From positions 5,022,001 through 5,086,000 of the forward strand of contig CAVNZM010000005.1 in assembly GCA_963693365.1 (NCBI GenBank): a stretch of 64,000 bases of DNA, read 5' to 3'. The DNA comes from Amoebidium appalachense (Eukaryota; Ichthyosporea). The translations under genes were made by a program, and so were the position numbers. The notes below the pieces were generated by a model. The model did not search any database. It was not told the DNA's origin and saw only the letters and a program-made list of their open reading frames with translations. This document shows positions 12,012 through 60,085 of the stretch, one piece after another. How positions within the stretch are numbered: position 1 is the first letter of the stretch; every line of letters starts with the position of its first letter.

Positions 12012-13723
12012 CATACTGTGCGCATGGCTGATGTTGCATACTTGAATGTTTGCCTTTGCATTTGTCCTGCACCATGCTTCTCATCGTGTATGCGTACTTC
12101 GTACCGTGTTCCGCATTCAAACCACCCCCCCCCCCCCCCCCGGCGTTCTTCCTTCTTCCTCCTCACGTTCTCGCCTGATCCTCCCCTCCTCCACTTCCCG
12201 GGGTTCCCTGTCTTCCTTTTGCACTTTCTCTATCGAACTATGTACCCCCTGATCAGTCCCCCCCCCCCCCCAAAAAAAAAAAAAAAAAAAAAAAAAAAGG
12301 AAAATCTCTGGGTACTTACAACGCAGACACAAATTTTGTGTCCACTACTGACATGCATGCCGGGCTGCTATGCTTTCAGATTTGGTAGCCCACCCCTTTT
12401 TTGGCTTCATTGTATGTTCGTCGTGAGTGTGTCCTTCGTAGTTTGCTACTCATTTTGTAACACACTCAGAGCACTCCGTATTCCCCCTCAAGCACTCCGT
12501 GGTTCTCGGTTCGCCGCCACCCCCCCTTCCCCCCTCTTATTGCCTTCTCCTCCTCCGTTCCTTTTATCGCTCAGAACCCGCTGCTCTTGTTCCCGTTGTT
12601 CTCGTTTTTTTTTTCTTTTCTTCTTTTTTTGCCCCCTCTTGGCTCACCCCCCCCCCCCCCCCCCCCCCCCCTTTTTTTTTTTTTTTTGCCCATGCAGAAG
12701 CCCAGCAAGCACAAAAGCAACAGGGTCTAGTTGCCCACCAGCAACAGCAGCAGCACCAGACGCAGACAGCAACACAGGCACCACACCATCCTGCAAATGT
12801 GTACGTATGGTCGTATGTGTGCCGAGGGAGAGAGGGAGGGGGGAGGGGGGAGGGGAAGGAGAAGGGTCCAACCACATCAGCTGAGTCAACTTGCTCCGAG
12901 CAGAATTATTCTACAAAAAGTAGAATCATTCTGCGAAAAGCAGAATTATTCTGCAAAAGCAGAATCAATCTGCTAAAAGTAGAATTATTCTGCAAAAGCA
13001 GCAGAATCATTCTGCAAACAGCAGATTCAATCGGCTAAAAGCAGAATCAATCTGCTAAAAGCAGAATTATTCTGCTAAAAGCAATATTATTCTGCTGTCG
13101 AAAGCAGAATGATTCAGCTTTTGGCGGAATAATTCTGCTAAAAGCAGAATAATTCTGCTTTTTGCAGAATAATTCCGCATTTTCCAAGTTGACTCTGCCG
13201 ATGTGGTTGGGCCCTGGGAGAGAGGGAGAGAGGGAGAGGGAGTGAGAGAGAGAGTGTGTGTCTGTGTGCGTGTGCGTGTGCATGCATGCGTGCGCGCGCG
13301 CGCACGTGTGTGTGTGCATGCCTGTGCATGCCTGTGCATGCCTGTGTTTTTTTTTTTTTGTGTGTGTGTATGGGTGTGTGTGTGTGTATGCCTCTTGTGT
13401 TTGTGTGTGTGTCCGCCCTGTCTGTGTGTGGGTGTGTTTTGGGAGGGGTTTTATGTATGCGTACAGGTTTTTTTCTCGTTTCCTTGGTTCGAGTGTTTTC
13501 TGATCTTTTCTTCCGCAGACCGGCTGTGCCTGGTCCACGAGTGACACTTGGTGAGATTTTGTTTGTGCGCTTGCAGCAGGGCGTATCTGCTGCCGTGGCA
13601 CTGGCTACAGACCCCGAATACAAGAAGAGTGAGTGCTGGTATCTGAACACACACTCGTGCGCACACTCGCACATGCACACACGCGCGCGCACACACACAA
13701 TCACATAGGCATACACACACACG

Positions 13724-13762
<39 letters not shown>

Positions 13763-14340
13763 GCACACACGTAGGCTCTTGTGCTCCACTCACCTGCACC
13801 TACACTGCATGGGTACGTGTGTGGGCACACGTGCACACAAGAAAGTCTCCGAGGTTCTGGTTTTTAGGTCCTGTGGTGCACATCTGGACACACAGGCAAT
13901 GTCTGCACGTGCACTGTGCCTGTGCTTGGAGCACGTACAAACACATCCATGCGCCCGTGCATGTATGCACAACACGGACACACACACGTGCAAGCACCAC
14001 ACAGGCATATGCTGGGCAGAGGGGAAATGTGGATTGCCATACTTAATGCACGTGCGGCACATGCAGCACATATGTACGTCCGGCACCGCACGTACATGCA
14101 CACAAAATCCCTCTCATGCGCACATGTGCTTCTACGCACGAGCACGTGCACCCACAGAAACACGAGCACACACATCGTTGCACACACACACACACATATG
14201 CACGCGCGCGCACACACACGCACACATGCAGACACACACACACCCTTAATTCCTCCCTTCCTCTCACACTCGCAGTGAATCACATGCACACACCTGCACA
14301 ACCTTCAACAAGCATACATAACGCGCGCGCGCACACACAC

Positions 14341-14392
<52 letters not shown>

Positions 14393-14630
14393 ACACACAC
14401 ACATTCCTACCTTTGAGACTTTAACCAGTTTCCCTTTACTCACAGGTGTACAAGAAAACCTCTACAAGCAAGCAGAGAAACAGGTTGACCTTGCAAAACG
14501 AGTAGCAGACAAGATCGTATCGGGAGATGTGATCCGGAAAACCGCCACAACCGCCCAACGCACGCTCAGTACGCAAGCTGCGCACGCCGCAGCGTGGTTT
14601 AGGAATTTTGGAAATCCAAAGGATGTGTGA
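9066..14630 (+). CDS. Unidentified six-exon gene, about 239 residues
   Basis: Proposed exons are 9066-9237, 10173-10246, 10867-10942, 12698-12800, 13519-13628 and 14446-14630. All junctions keep phase, and the sum is 720 nt including TGA. I do not recognise the family. The N-terminus is polar ([11 protein letters not shown], Ser/Gly-rich). Exon 2 encodes a short hydrophobic stretch ([15 protein letters not shown]). Exon 3 is Lys-rich. Exon 4 is Gln-rich ([13 protein letters not shown]). Exons 5-6 hold the most gene-like part: [22 protein letters not shown], then a helical stretch around [20 protein letters not shown] and a tail ending in FGNPKDV. That region could form a coiled or amphipathic helix. 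Exons 4-6 are well supported by strong donors and acceptors. Exons 1 and 2 are less certain, since other donors exist up to 9368. Confidence 0.55.
9968..10014. repeat. (GA)n microsatellite
   Basis: About 23 GA units after a GGGA-rich lead-in, inside intron 1 of the six-exon gene. Confidence 0.95.
11100..11270. repeat. Interrupted GTGC/GTGT tract
   Basis: Runs of TGCG and TGTG units in intron 3 of the six-exon gene; alternating purine-pyrimidine throughout. Confidence 0.85.
11820..11978 (+). repeat. Family A dispersed repeat, diverged subfamily
   Basis: Starts GTCGAAACTCAGACGC and shares GGATGGGCTCTGCTTAT with the kelch-intron copies. It then carries its own middle (GGCTGATGTTGCATACTTGA) before CCGCATTCAAA and poly-C. 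Confidence 0.8.
12011..12123 (+). repeat. Family A dispersed repeat, second diverged copy
   Basis: Repeats GGCTGATGTTGCATACTTGA and TTCCGCATTCAAA from the copy 190 bp upstream, with a C run on each side. It lacks the GTCGAAAC head. Confidence 0.8.
12258..12298 (+). repeat. Poly-C followed directly by poly-A
   Basis: About 14 C then 27 A in intron 3 of the six-exon gene. Confidence 0.9.
12864..13214. mobile_element. Foldback (MITE-like) element with 30-bp inverted arms
   Basis: The ends are inverted repeats: 12864-12893 (starting GGGTCCAACCACATC) and 13185-13214, matching at 27 of 30 positions. Between them lies an array of palindromic ~20-bp units. The whole 351 bp can fold into one long hairpin, or into many small ones. 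It sits in intron 4 of the six-exon gene. I see no transposase and no clear target-site duplication, so mobility is an inference from the structure. Confidence 0.7.
12900..13175. repeat. Array of about 13 palindromic units AGCAGAATNATTCTGCT
   Basis: Each unit is itself near-perfectly self-complementary (GCAGAAT-N-ATTCTGC), and units are separated by AAA(A). A few units carry single changes, such as TAGAAT or AATCAATC. Confidence 0.85.
13680..13770. repeat. (CA)n with CG interruptions
   Basis: Dinucleotide tract in intron 5 of the six-exon gene. Confidence 0.9.
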
Positions 14631-14901
14631 TGGAGCGTGAGCGGGGATTCGGTGATTTGTTGTTGAATGAGGAGGTAGAGAAAAGGAGAGGGTGAGATAT
14701 TGGTGGATAGGTGGTGTCGTATTGTATAGGGCGGGTAGGGTGCATTCTATCTGTTTTTATTTTTTTTTAGTTTCATTTTTTATTTTGTTTTGTTTTATTT
14801 TTTATTTTATATTATTTTTTGGGGGGGTTTGATTTTGTTTGTGTGTGTGTGCTGCTGTGTTAGTGTCGGTGTGTGGTGTAGGCGCGCGCGCACGCGCGCG
14901 C

Positions 14902-14958
<57 letters not shown>

Positions 14959-16355
14959 CGCGGGGTGCATGTTTGAGCATGGGCATGTCGATTTTTTGGA
15001 CGCGGATGTGTGCACTTTTTTCCTTGCCAGAGCACATGTTGAGTTGTGACGCGCAGATTATTTCTTCGATTTTTGCCTAAAAATAATGCCGCAATGCGAT
15101 TCCTTGCTTGTGTTCTCCCCTTCAAGTTTGTTTCGTGTTTGTTCCCCATTACACTTGCTAGTACACTTCTCATGCCTACATTTCTTTTTTTTAGGGTACA
15201 CTCCCTTCATTTAGTTGTTAGTATGCAAGTAGAGCCTTTTGTATACGCGCGTTCATTCGCTTTGCTCGATGCAAGGCGACTGACTTTTGTTCATGGTTCA
15301 AGTCTTTGTTTTTCTCCCCTCTTGTGTGATAAATGTAATCGTCTTCTCTTCTGTGCTGGGGGCTTGGTTTTGTAAAACTGTGGTAATTATGCATGTTCAT
15401 ATCGGCAATTGTGCAATATATTGCCTAGTAGGTTTCTGAGTATCCACCCGAAAGGATATGTGAATGGTCTTTCGGTATATGCGACATAGGGTAGAGTGTG
15501 GGAACTATTAGGCGGTCGCATAATTTATGACGTTCATGCACATAGATTAGAGCGTCTTTTGTGGGTTTTTTTTTTTTAAGGGGAAACGTCGAACAATACG
15601 GCAATGTTGTAAACAAGCTTTCAGTGAATAATAAAATGGACCATGGAAAAGGTCCCATGGCCACGGTCTGCCCGGAATCCGGACGGACCGCACCCTCCCT
15701 CCTCCCCCCCCCCCCCCCCCCCCCCCCCCCCCTTTGCACACCCCCACACGCGTACGTGCACGCACATGCACGCACACACAACACACTTGCACACACACAA
15801 ACAGGTGGCCGTGCACGTGAATATACCAAAATTATGGGCCTGAGGCTGGGTACACAGCTGCAGGATCCGGAGTGTGCATAGCACGGCCGTCTCGAAAATT
15901 CTATTTATAGCTTTCTATTTTTAGTAACACTCTTACATTTTGGTAGCATCAATATCCCCTGCGCAGTTTTTCAGAGGGCCGTGCTGTAGGCGCCCAGAGT
16001 GCCATGTGATTGCGCAAGCACCCCCTTCATCTGAATGGCTATTCGCGCACCACTCAAAGTGAGCCGACATCACAAGTTGCACGTGCACATGCACAACAGC
16101 GCAACAACTCGTTTTGTGCAGTCTGTGTTCACCAACAGTAGATCACGAGCTGTGAGCTTAGCTATAGTTCAGAGGGTTGTGTGTAGGTGTACCTTGGGTA
16201 CCTCAGTTGCTTGTGGTTTTTCAGTGTGTTATAATATTAAGCAAAAAATCTGAGACGTGCTGAGACCGGTTTCACAGACTACCACAACGAGTCGGTGGTA
16301 AACAGCGCATTTGTACCGCCATATACAGAGTCACCCTCAAAAATTTAAATATTCG
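14631..16355. other. Intergenic region, six-exon gene to UTP7
   Basis: T-rich sequence (14750-14820), a (TG)n tract (14904-14955), a poly-C run (15703-15732) and a short CA stretch. A reading frame from about 15804 to 15881 ends in RLGTQLQDPECA and follows an acceptor-like CAG, but no partner exon was found, so I leave it unassigned. Confidence 0.5.
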
Positions 16356-16363
16356 TATAAAAA
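16356..16363 (+). promoter_or_regulatory. Candidate TATA box of UTP7
   Basis: TATAAAAA located 68 bp upstream of the UTP7 ATG, in an AT-rich stretch. This is a plausible core promoter distance with a short leader. Confidence 0.4.
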
Positions 16364-16423
16364 CGGAATATAAGGGCAAAGTTAGAACAGATTGTCTAAC
16401 TGTAGCTAAGGGTGGGAATCATC

Positions 16424-30570
<14,147 letters not shown>

Positions 30571-30839
30571 GGGGGGAAAAAACATGTTTTTTCCCGACTC
30601 CTTTTATGCATTGGTGTCCTTTTTCGGTGTATGGTTGTTGTTCTTCGCCGACGGTCTACATTATCTTTTGTTTGTTTGTTTGTTTGTTTGTTTATTTCGA
30701 TGCCAATGTGTAAAAAAGACAATCAGAATACGATTGTAGATGCAATGAATGTGACATGGTTGTCAATATTCTAAACAGACTTGAGTATGTATTTTGTGGC
30801 GATGTTTCTAAGGTGCCCGCAAGTGTGTGGGTGTGTGTA

Positions 30840-30872
<33 letters not shown>

Positions 30873-33459
30873 TGGGCTGGGTGATGTAATGCTGTGAGTG
30901 GTGTTGAGGTATTTGATTATCGAAGCTTGCATATTTGATCTTATCTCTGCATAGCTATAACCTATGTGGATGCGAACCATGGTGCTTTTATTGCTTATTT
31001 ATATGTGAACTGTGTGCAAGGGGCTGGACGTCCTCTGAGAAACATTTCTGGAATTTGAAAGTAGTTAACTGCATTGGATCCGGATAGCGGATACATTGCT
31101 TTGTGCGGGCACGAGAATGTATTCCTATATGAGACATCGATGGCACATTGAAATGCAAAAAAATTGCAGGAAAATTGTAGCCCTTGAAAATGAAAACAAA
31201 CGAACGAAACAGGGTGGAGGCGGCGGGGCTCAAGGAGAGGGGGAGGGGGGGAGGGGGAGGGGGGGGGAGGGGGGGGACACTGATGTTCTAGTAGGCGTAG
31301 AAATTTAACACAGGCCTTGGGAAAGGCCAGGTGAGGGGTGGGGTGGGTGGGATGTGCAGGGCGGCGCTAGCCCTTCAGATTACTTGTGGCTCATGGATTA
31401 AAGGTTATGTACGCCCATGGTATGGTGGGCTAATACTAAGTTAAAGCAATTGCAAGGGGGATGTCATGATAATCATGATCATGATAAGGCTGCGCAGGGC
31501 CCGAGCCCAGACTTGCAATTCATATAATTGGGTTTATGTGATGTCTCACTAATTGCATTAACCACTGCACTCTTCAGTGCCGCGGCAAGAGACTCGGATT
31601 TTATTAATGATTCGTGAGTCGTGAAAGTAGTAACTGTAGTGCTGCCGTATTTAAACACCTCGTTCTCCCATTATATCCGTATTTAACCACTTCGATTCAC
31701 TTATATATATCTCGCTCTCCCATTATATATATCCGTATTTAACCACTTCAATTCACCCCCATTATAGATATCCGTATTTGACCACTTCAATTCACTTATC
31801 TTGCTCTCCCATTATATCCCTATTTAACCAGTTCAATTCACTTATTTCACTCTCCCATTATATATATCCCTATTTAACCACTTCAATTCACATATCTCGC
31901 TCTCCCATTATATCCCTCTTTAACCACATCAATTCAATTATCTCACTCTCCCATTATATCATCAGCTATTTAACCACTTCAATTCACTTATCTCACTCTT
32001 CCATTATATCCCTATTTAACCACTTCAATTCACTTATCTTGCTCTCCCATTATATCCCTATTTAACCGCTTCAATTCACTTATCTCACTCTCCCATTATA
32101 ATGTCCCTATTTTATTCAATTCTCTTATCTCTCTCACTCTCCCATTATATATAGCGCACGGCCGGTACCCCGATCATATGAAGACCTAAAGACCCCGTGC
32201 CAGACAGCTGCGCGTGGGCAGCAATTGCATGTTGGTCTGAGGTCGAGCATTTCCCCCCTTTTTTGCAGGGGGAGGGGGGGCCGGGGTGGGATGAGGGGAT
32301 ATAGTCTCATCGGCATGCATATGGCTGCACGCGGGTTGATCAAACAGAAATGCCCGAAGGCATACATGATGCTCTAGCCTTAGTGTAGGACCAGACAAGA
32401 AAGGTACTTAGAATATGCAAAATTTAGTGCAATATGACCCAGATTCTAGGCCCAACCTTTTGGCCCAGTTGGGTGTGAAACAAAATCCATGGAAAATCTA
32501 CAGCGCAAAGGATGGGCAGGTACATATATCCGCTTTGCACAGCAAGATATGGGCAGCCTGAAACAGTGTGTGCATATGTACATGCCCATTGACTACTCAG
32601 CACAAAACGTAAGTACAGGAGGATACATGGGGCATTTTATCGATATTCCTACTTTTTGTTTGTTTTATGAAACAGAAATGTGGTTGCAATATCCTGGAAA
32701 TTTACGACATCATCACATATAGGCGGTTAGAAGCAACGACATCCAAAAAAAAAGCTTCAATCGGGAAAGATCGATAACACCAATACCAGCTAAATACAAG
32801 TTAACTCAACACGACCCCCCTATTGTCTCCATAAAAAAACAGTAATATCAGCCAATAAGCAAGGATGCCCTTACAACCCACCAATCACAGGGTGTCAAAT
32901 GACCCAGTCTTCTTTGCTGCCTCGACCGTCTTGCGTGCCGACCTTTTCAGTATAATACTGTGTGCACACTCATGTCAGCGACACTCCAACGAGATAACGT
33001 TTAACAAAACATTTCTATTGGCCGACATGCGAAATCAAAAACCTCTTTCTTCATGGTTGGGTAACACGCATCTCCCCATGCCATAGATATAAAATCACAC
33101 TGCTCTCTCTTCCACTTCAATACGTGCACACAGCCACACCGGACACCTTGCGTATGGGATTCGCCAATTTCCATTCAAAGGAGGATTTTTTTTACGCCTA
33201 TCTATTGACCACTTTCGGGTCAGGCTCAACCATAGTGTGACGCGCTTTGCGCCAAATATATTGCATACATCCTCTTCGGGTCTGACCCGACCCTAATTCC
33301 TAGAAGAAACGTCCTTAAATGTAACGGCCCGCTTCCCCCCCCCCCCCTCCCCCCCCCCCTCCCCCCCCCCCCCCCCCACCCCCCCCCCCCCCCCCACCCC
33401 CTCCCCAGGTCCCTCCCAGGGGGGGTCCTTCCTTCCCCACGTTGTACCACTTGATGACA
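30571..33459. other. Intergenic region between convergent UTP7 and dehydrogenase genes
   Basis: Contains a G run (30841-30870), a G-rich stretch (31228-31275), the 31648-32155 minisatellite, and otherwise unique moderately AT-rich DNA. I found no exon set, tRNA or conserved RNA. Poly-C near 33338-33395 lies just downstream of the dehydrogenase stop. Confidence 0.6.
31648..32155. repeat. ~46-bp minisatellite, about 10 units
   Basis: Units are built from CATTATATCCCTATTTAACC, ACTTCAATTCACTTATCTC and ACTCTCC, with small length changes (TATATATA or TATC insertions). Confidence 0.9.
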
Positions 33460-41280
<7,821 letters not shown>

Positions 41281-41776
41281 GTTCAAAAAGGATGACTTAC
41301 TGGCCCGACAGGTGATGGATCAGGAAAAAAAATGAATCAGACAAGGAATCCCTTTGTAGAAATTTGAAAGGGTGTAAGATAAACCCAGTTTTCGAATTTG
41401 AAGTAACCGTTTTTCCACCAGGCAGCCAGGTCAAAGTTAACGTGGGGATGGGAAACCTCCTAGTCACAAAGCTAACTCCCCAACTCCGAGTCCCCAAAGT
41501 GCTGCCTGTCGGACAGACCGAGCCACCAGCAAACGGCCCCCTAATTAGCCAGCTCGGTGAAAATATCTATCCAGGGCCCCACGCAATGTGACCGTCCTCC
41601 CAGTTCACAAAGTCACAAATCACAATGCGAGTCACACTTAAAAAGACTCAAGGAGGGAAAATACAAAGCCCTGTAGCTGAGAAGTGTTTTAACGACTATG
41701 TCGGCATTTCTCGATCGTGATGTAATATTTTTACCATGTCCGGACTTTCCTAAAACGAACATTACATATATGAAAG

Positions 41777-41968
41777 GGGGTTTACGCTGTTTACTCGAGG
41801 CAAAGAGAACCAGTCTCAGGTATGGGGGGGGTTTTGCTCGGAATATCCCCTCAGCGGTATATCATGATCACGTACATAGATGTCGGGTGGTGACTATATA
41901 TCAGGGTTTACTTTCTCTACGAGACACCATAAAGACTACAAGGAGAAATCAATTAGTTGGGGTTCCCC

Positions 41969-42002
<34 letters not shown>
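41777..42002 (+). repeat. Dispersed repeat C copy 1, followed by poly-T
   Basis: About 190 bp shared with 48795-48981: ACGCTGTTT, CTCGAGGCA, GACCAGTCTCAGGTAT, GTACATAGATGTCGGG and CAATTAGTTG occur in the same order. Both copies run straight into a long T run. Confidence 0.85.
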
Positions 42003-42007
<5 letters not shown>

Positions 42008-42067
42008 TTTTAATTTTAATTTTAATTTTTTTAAAGGGGCTTCCCTCGGGACACTCGGTATCAGCTG

Positions 42068-42068
42068 G

Positions 42069-42129
<61 letters not shown>

Positions 42130-42142
42130 TGTGTGTGTGTGC
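42068..42142. repeat. (GT)n tract
   Basis: About 37 GT units. Confidence 0.95.
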
Positions 42143-42143
42143 G

Positions 42144-42713
42144 CTATAATTTTGTAGTGATGTGTTTCTCAAGCCAATCAATACATCTAATAAACAGGTC
42201 GTAGTTACGCGTGTTTAGTATAAAATCAAGGATGTTGTAATTTACAGGTAGGCTATCTTTCTGGGTGTCTGTTGTGAATGTGACGTGTGTGTGTTGCGGT
42301 ATTATGTGGTCTATCAAACTACATTTGGCGATACATGACCGGTTAAACTGGTGTGTGTGTGTGTTGTTTGGGCATGCAAATGATGCCACCTTATACTTAT
42401 TAGATCTCCACTGTATAGCACGTGTACAGTAAAAGCGTGGTAATTGATCAATAATACCATCAGCTAGAGAAAGACCAGTTCTACAGGAAGGTAATATGTA
42501 TTTAGGTGTTATACACTTGCGAGTGCCATATTTGGCAATATGGTTGAGGCGGTCAGTATATATAAAACGAGACATAAGGCTTAGTTTTTCAAGGTGTATG
42601 CTTTCATCGGGTCTAGTGTCGTGTGGTATCTTTTTCCATTTGTTATATTGCGTGATTATCTTGTGATTGTGTACATGTTTAATAAGTAAGTGGCAGTCCA
42701 AAGTCACACACAC
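42144..42713 (-). pseudogene. Probable LINE ORF C-terminal fragment
   Basis: An intact 189-residue minus-strand frame of normal composition, unlike the simple-repeat frames. It has a Cys/His cluster (CPNN...HTHQ...CIAKC...DH) and ends with LDFILNTRNYDLFIRCIDWL, reminiscent of the C-terminal end of some LINE ORF2 proteins. No RT motif lies within it. Poly-A follows it on the minus strand (42002-41970), as at a LINE 3' end, though a (CA)n tract intervenes. It might also be an unrelated host or transposon protein. Confidence 0.4.
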
Positions 42714-43323
42714 ACTATTGCGGGGTTTATTTGTATTTGTGCCCAGGGGAGAAGGGGAGAGAGAGGGGAGGAAAGAGGGGGGAGGTGAAGAGGGGACAGG
42801 TCGGATAGAGAAGAGAGGGTGGGAGGGAAATTACCAATCAGTGCGCTCAATCTTATCGGCTTCGGCTGGCATGTACGTGTTCTGTTGACGTCATTCTCAA
42901 TATCGTGACATCATGCAAATATGAACTACGTCATAACTACGTCATAAATGAGAAAGGCCGACATAGACCTTAATTCCCTTGGTTGATTGAATGGCACACT
43001 TTTGGGAGGGATTTGAAACAATCTAAAAATAAGACTAATAGCGGCTTGTCAACCGTTTTTTTTTTACAATGACTTTATTGATATGCTAATGCATGAAGAG
43101 AAGCAAGCCGGAGATATCACAGATATCTCAGAGAAGAAAATACAAAAACCCCTTCTCACGGATACGGAGGAGATTACGACTCAAATAATCATACACCCTA
43201 GAAAACTCGTTAAACTTACGGTGGTTTAACGATAGTCAATAGAAGTAATATCAGGATTATTTAAATAAGCTAGTCTTCAAATTTTTAACGGAAGAATCTG
43301 AGATAAATAAATACATTTATCTA

Positions 43324-43551
43324 TAACTGATGTTTGCGAGAAAAAGGTTCTGCACAAAAGTGACACAAACATTTATGGAAACTAAGGTTACAACGCCAAA
43401 ATAAGCATTTCCAAGCAATATCACACGAAGGGGTTAGAATGGCAAAATCGTCAAGTGTGGTAGGTTTACGAGAGGAAGGATGAATATAAGTAGCTAATTT
43501 ACATAACGATTGTAGAGAAAATAGACGAGTCTCTAATATAAAAAGAAGCAC
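43324..43551 (-). pseudogene. LINE C-terminal Cys-rich fragment
   Basis: A short minus-strand frame with CLFWRC and HKCLCHFCAEPF near its end, like the zinc-knuckle tail of LINE ORF2. It lies downstream of the RT fragment at 43686-44375 in the same direction, separated by frame-breaking sequence, so it is probably the same decayed element. Confidence 0.45.
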
Positions 43552-43685
43552 AGGCTCAAGAGTCCTACCATGATATATTCTTTATCACAACGATGAAGCA
43601 AAGGATATTGAGTATGAAACCAAGTAACACACTGCTGATAAATAGGGGAAGAAGAGAAAAATAAAGGAGACAAATATTCAAAAGG

Positions 43686-44375
43686 CTATCTCTGAATGGG
43701 AGATAGATTGGGTACAGGACATTTCGCACGAACATTAGATATGGGAACAGGGTCTAAAGAAGGACAGAATTGCAACAAAGGATAAGAAGGAAGCCTAACC
43801 AAATGAAAACAAAAGCGAAGGCCTAACTCATTCATACGCTGACTCGCCGCAGGGAGACCAAAAACACTCAGCAAAGGAGCCGCCAGAGGATGCCTACGCG
43901 AGGTCCGAGAGATGAACTGGATGAATTCACGCTGAAAGGAATCGAATTCCCGAAGCGCCGCGCGCTGTTGCCGTGGAGGGGCACACAAGAGTAACGGGAG
44001 GCCATATTCGAAACATGGACGAAGAAAAACTTTATAAAGAGTGAGCAGATTAGCAGGATGGACATTAGAAATACTTGCGAAAATGCCTTGATAGATGTGT
44101 AAACGACCACGCGCACGGGAAATGCGCGAAGTCAAAAGGCGCTCAAAGCAAATACCCTTAGAGGTGAAAGGAATACCTAAATAGTCATAGGAGATGTCAA
44201 CCGGATTTAATGCTATTCGGTACGGGATAACAAAGCTGCTTTTTTTGCACAATAATTGGATATATACACTGCACCGGTCACAGTCTTTGGGGAACTGGTG
44301 CAGATTTGGCGAATCGCTCACCACTGTCGCACATTCCAATATAAAGTAACCGTGCTTTCGTTGGATAAATGTCAC
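43686..44375 (-). pseudogene. LINE reverse transcriptase thumb fragment
   Basis: A 229-residue minus-strand frame. YDYLGIPFTSKG, then LLTSRISRARGRL, then ANLLTLYKVFLRPCFEYGLPLL is the order of conserved blocks after the catalytic YXDD region of LINE reverse transcriptases (thumb region, ending in the xRPxxEYG block). Fingers, palm and endonuclease are missing, and the frame breaks on both sides. It differs clearly in sequence from the element at 3572-7497 and has no RNase H, so it is a second LINE lineage, and older. Confidence 0.75.
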
Positions 44376-44918
44376 GCATGCGGTTACGTCATCGGATTCT
44401 GGAATTCGAAGGGGTATTTCTTTACATTCTTCAGTGTCCGGTCAAAGTACTGTCACAATTATTTTTGTCAGCTTACTTTGACACGAAGCTTGTAGGTACA
44501 AAGTTTTGCTGTTTTCGTGTATGTTAACCCTTTCTAGCCATTCGCGTCACTCAAACATTGTCATAGTTATTCTTATGTTGGTTGTAGTTTAGTTGGCCCC
44601 TTCGTAAGCAGCCGTGCATTTGCACCCATCTCTTTGGTTATTTTTTGCCCGAACAGCCAGACCAATCCTTGCATTCACTGCCCAGACGGGGAAGCGATAA
44701 ATCCTTGCATTGAAGCGAGAAATCGCATTGCATTTGCTTGAAGACAGATAGCTTGCACCACACCATCAACCTCGTGCTTGGTTAGTATATTGAAAGGCCA
44801 AGCCCCGGACGCATTTGTGATAGCAGCACCTCCAATTCCAACTTTCTAATACAGCAGCCTACTTAATTCCTTTCAACCTTTCCAACTTTCTTACACTTGC
44901 CATATTTGGTGACCTACA

Positions 44919-59085
<14,167 letters not shown>

Positions 59086-60046
59086 GAATTGCTGCTGATA
59101 CGCCTTATATGGTTGCCGTAGCGCTGATATTATTGCTAAGTCTTGATTTGTGCTCTTCCTTTCTTGGTCTGAAATCACACGGATACACATTTTCTGTGCC
59201 TCGCTTTGTTTTCCTCTCGTTTGACTCGCTTGTTTTTGTGTGTGGGCATGTATGTGTGTGTGTGTGTTGGGGGGGGGGGGGGGGGGGGGGGGATGAAGTT
59301 ATTCCCATGAACACACTTAAATCCGAGTTGTCACAACCTTCAATGAAACAATGCAGCCCGTTTGGTTGTGCAAAACATAGGCGCATAGCCACGTGCACAA
59401 TTTGACACTTTGTATAGGCACAAAACCGTACGCACAATCTGACACTGTGTACTTTAGATACTTATTTGACAGTTCACACGCACAAAACTTGCATTTGTGA
59501 TTTAACATGTCGCATGCAAGCCATCGGTTGAGACGTGTGTAAGAGATATATCTTGTTTTCATTATTATTATGCGATTTGCACAATATTCTGAACGTTCTG
59601 TGGCCTTAAATGGCTCTGCTTGACTTGTGGGGCGGAGGTGGGATAGGCAGTGATATCTGTGTGGGTGGGAATGGAGGGGATAGGGGTGTGTACGTGTGTG
59701 TGTGTGTGTGTTGGGGGAGGGGGGGGGGGGGGGGGAGGATAGGGGGAAGATGGGGGGAGGGGGGAGGGGCATGACTGTCAAAGCGCTTGAATATAATTTT
59801 GTTCATGGTTGGAATTTTTACTCTGCAGCATTTATGCGCAGGCAGGATAGCTGATGATAAAACCGTCTCTGTACGAATTCGAGATATATTCAATATGCAA
59901 CAAACATTTCCTTTAATCAATAAACAATGGTGTTGTCATGCTGTAAACATGAACAACAATAATAATGCATTTCGATCATTCCACTGAAAGTGTGCCGGCA
60001 TCTTTCGACATAGCAAACATGGTGGAGGGGGGAAGAGAGAGTGTCC

Positions 60047-60085
<39 letters not shown>

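Larger units (their letters stand above)
41281..44918. other. Intergenic region between divergent dehydrogenase and cyclase genes
   Basis: Unlike the rest of the window it has few poly-C/G runs. It holds dispersed repeat C, a poly-T and (GT)n pair, and two or three decayed LINE coding fragments on the minus strand. No host exon was recognised. Promoters of both flanking genes should lie at its edges, but I see no clear TATA box. Confidence 0.6.

Noticed and set aside
11048-12031. Long open frames rich in His-Thr, Cys-Val, Pro or Gly on both strands (also 18358-19263, 39865-40656, 46916-48094, 47344-48546 and many others)
   Set aside because: They are translations of (CA)n, (GT)n, poly-C and poly-G tracts; real exons, where present, occupy only short parts of them.
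15046-15375. 109-residue frame downstream of the six-exon gene
   Set aside because: No start context, splice sites or family motif; composition fits 3' UTR or spacer.
31648-32155. CRISPR-like array
   Set aside because: Units are contiguous without unique spacers, and the genome is eukaryotic; this is a minisatellite.
32134-32722. Small frames between UTP7 and the dehydrogenase gene
   Set aside because: Short, no domain motif, and no phase-compatible neighbours.
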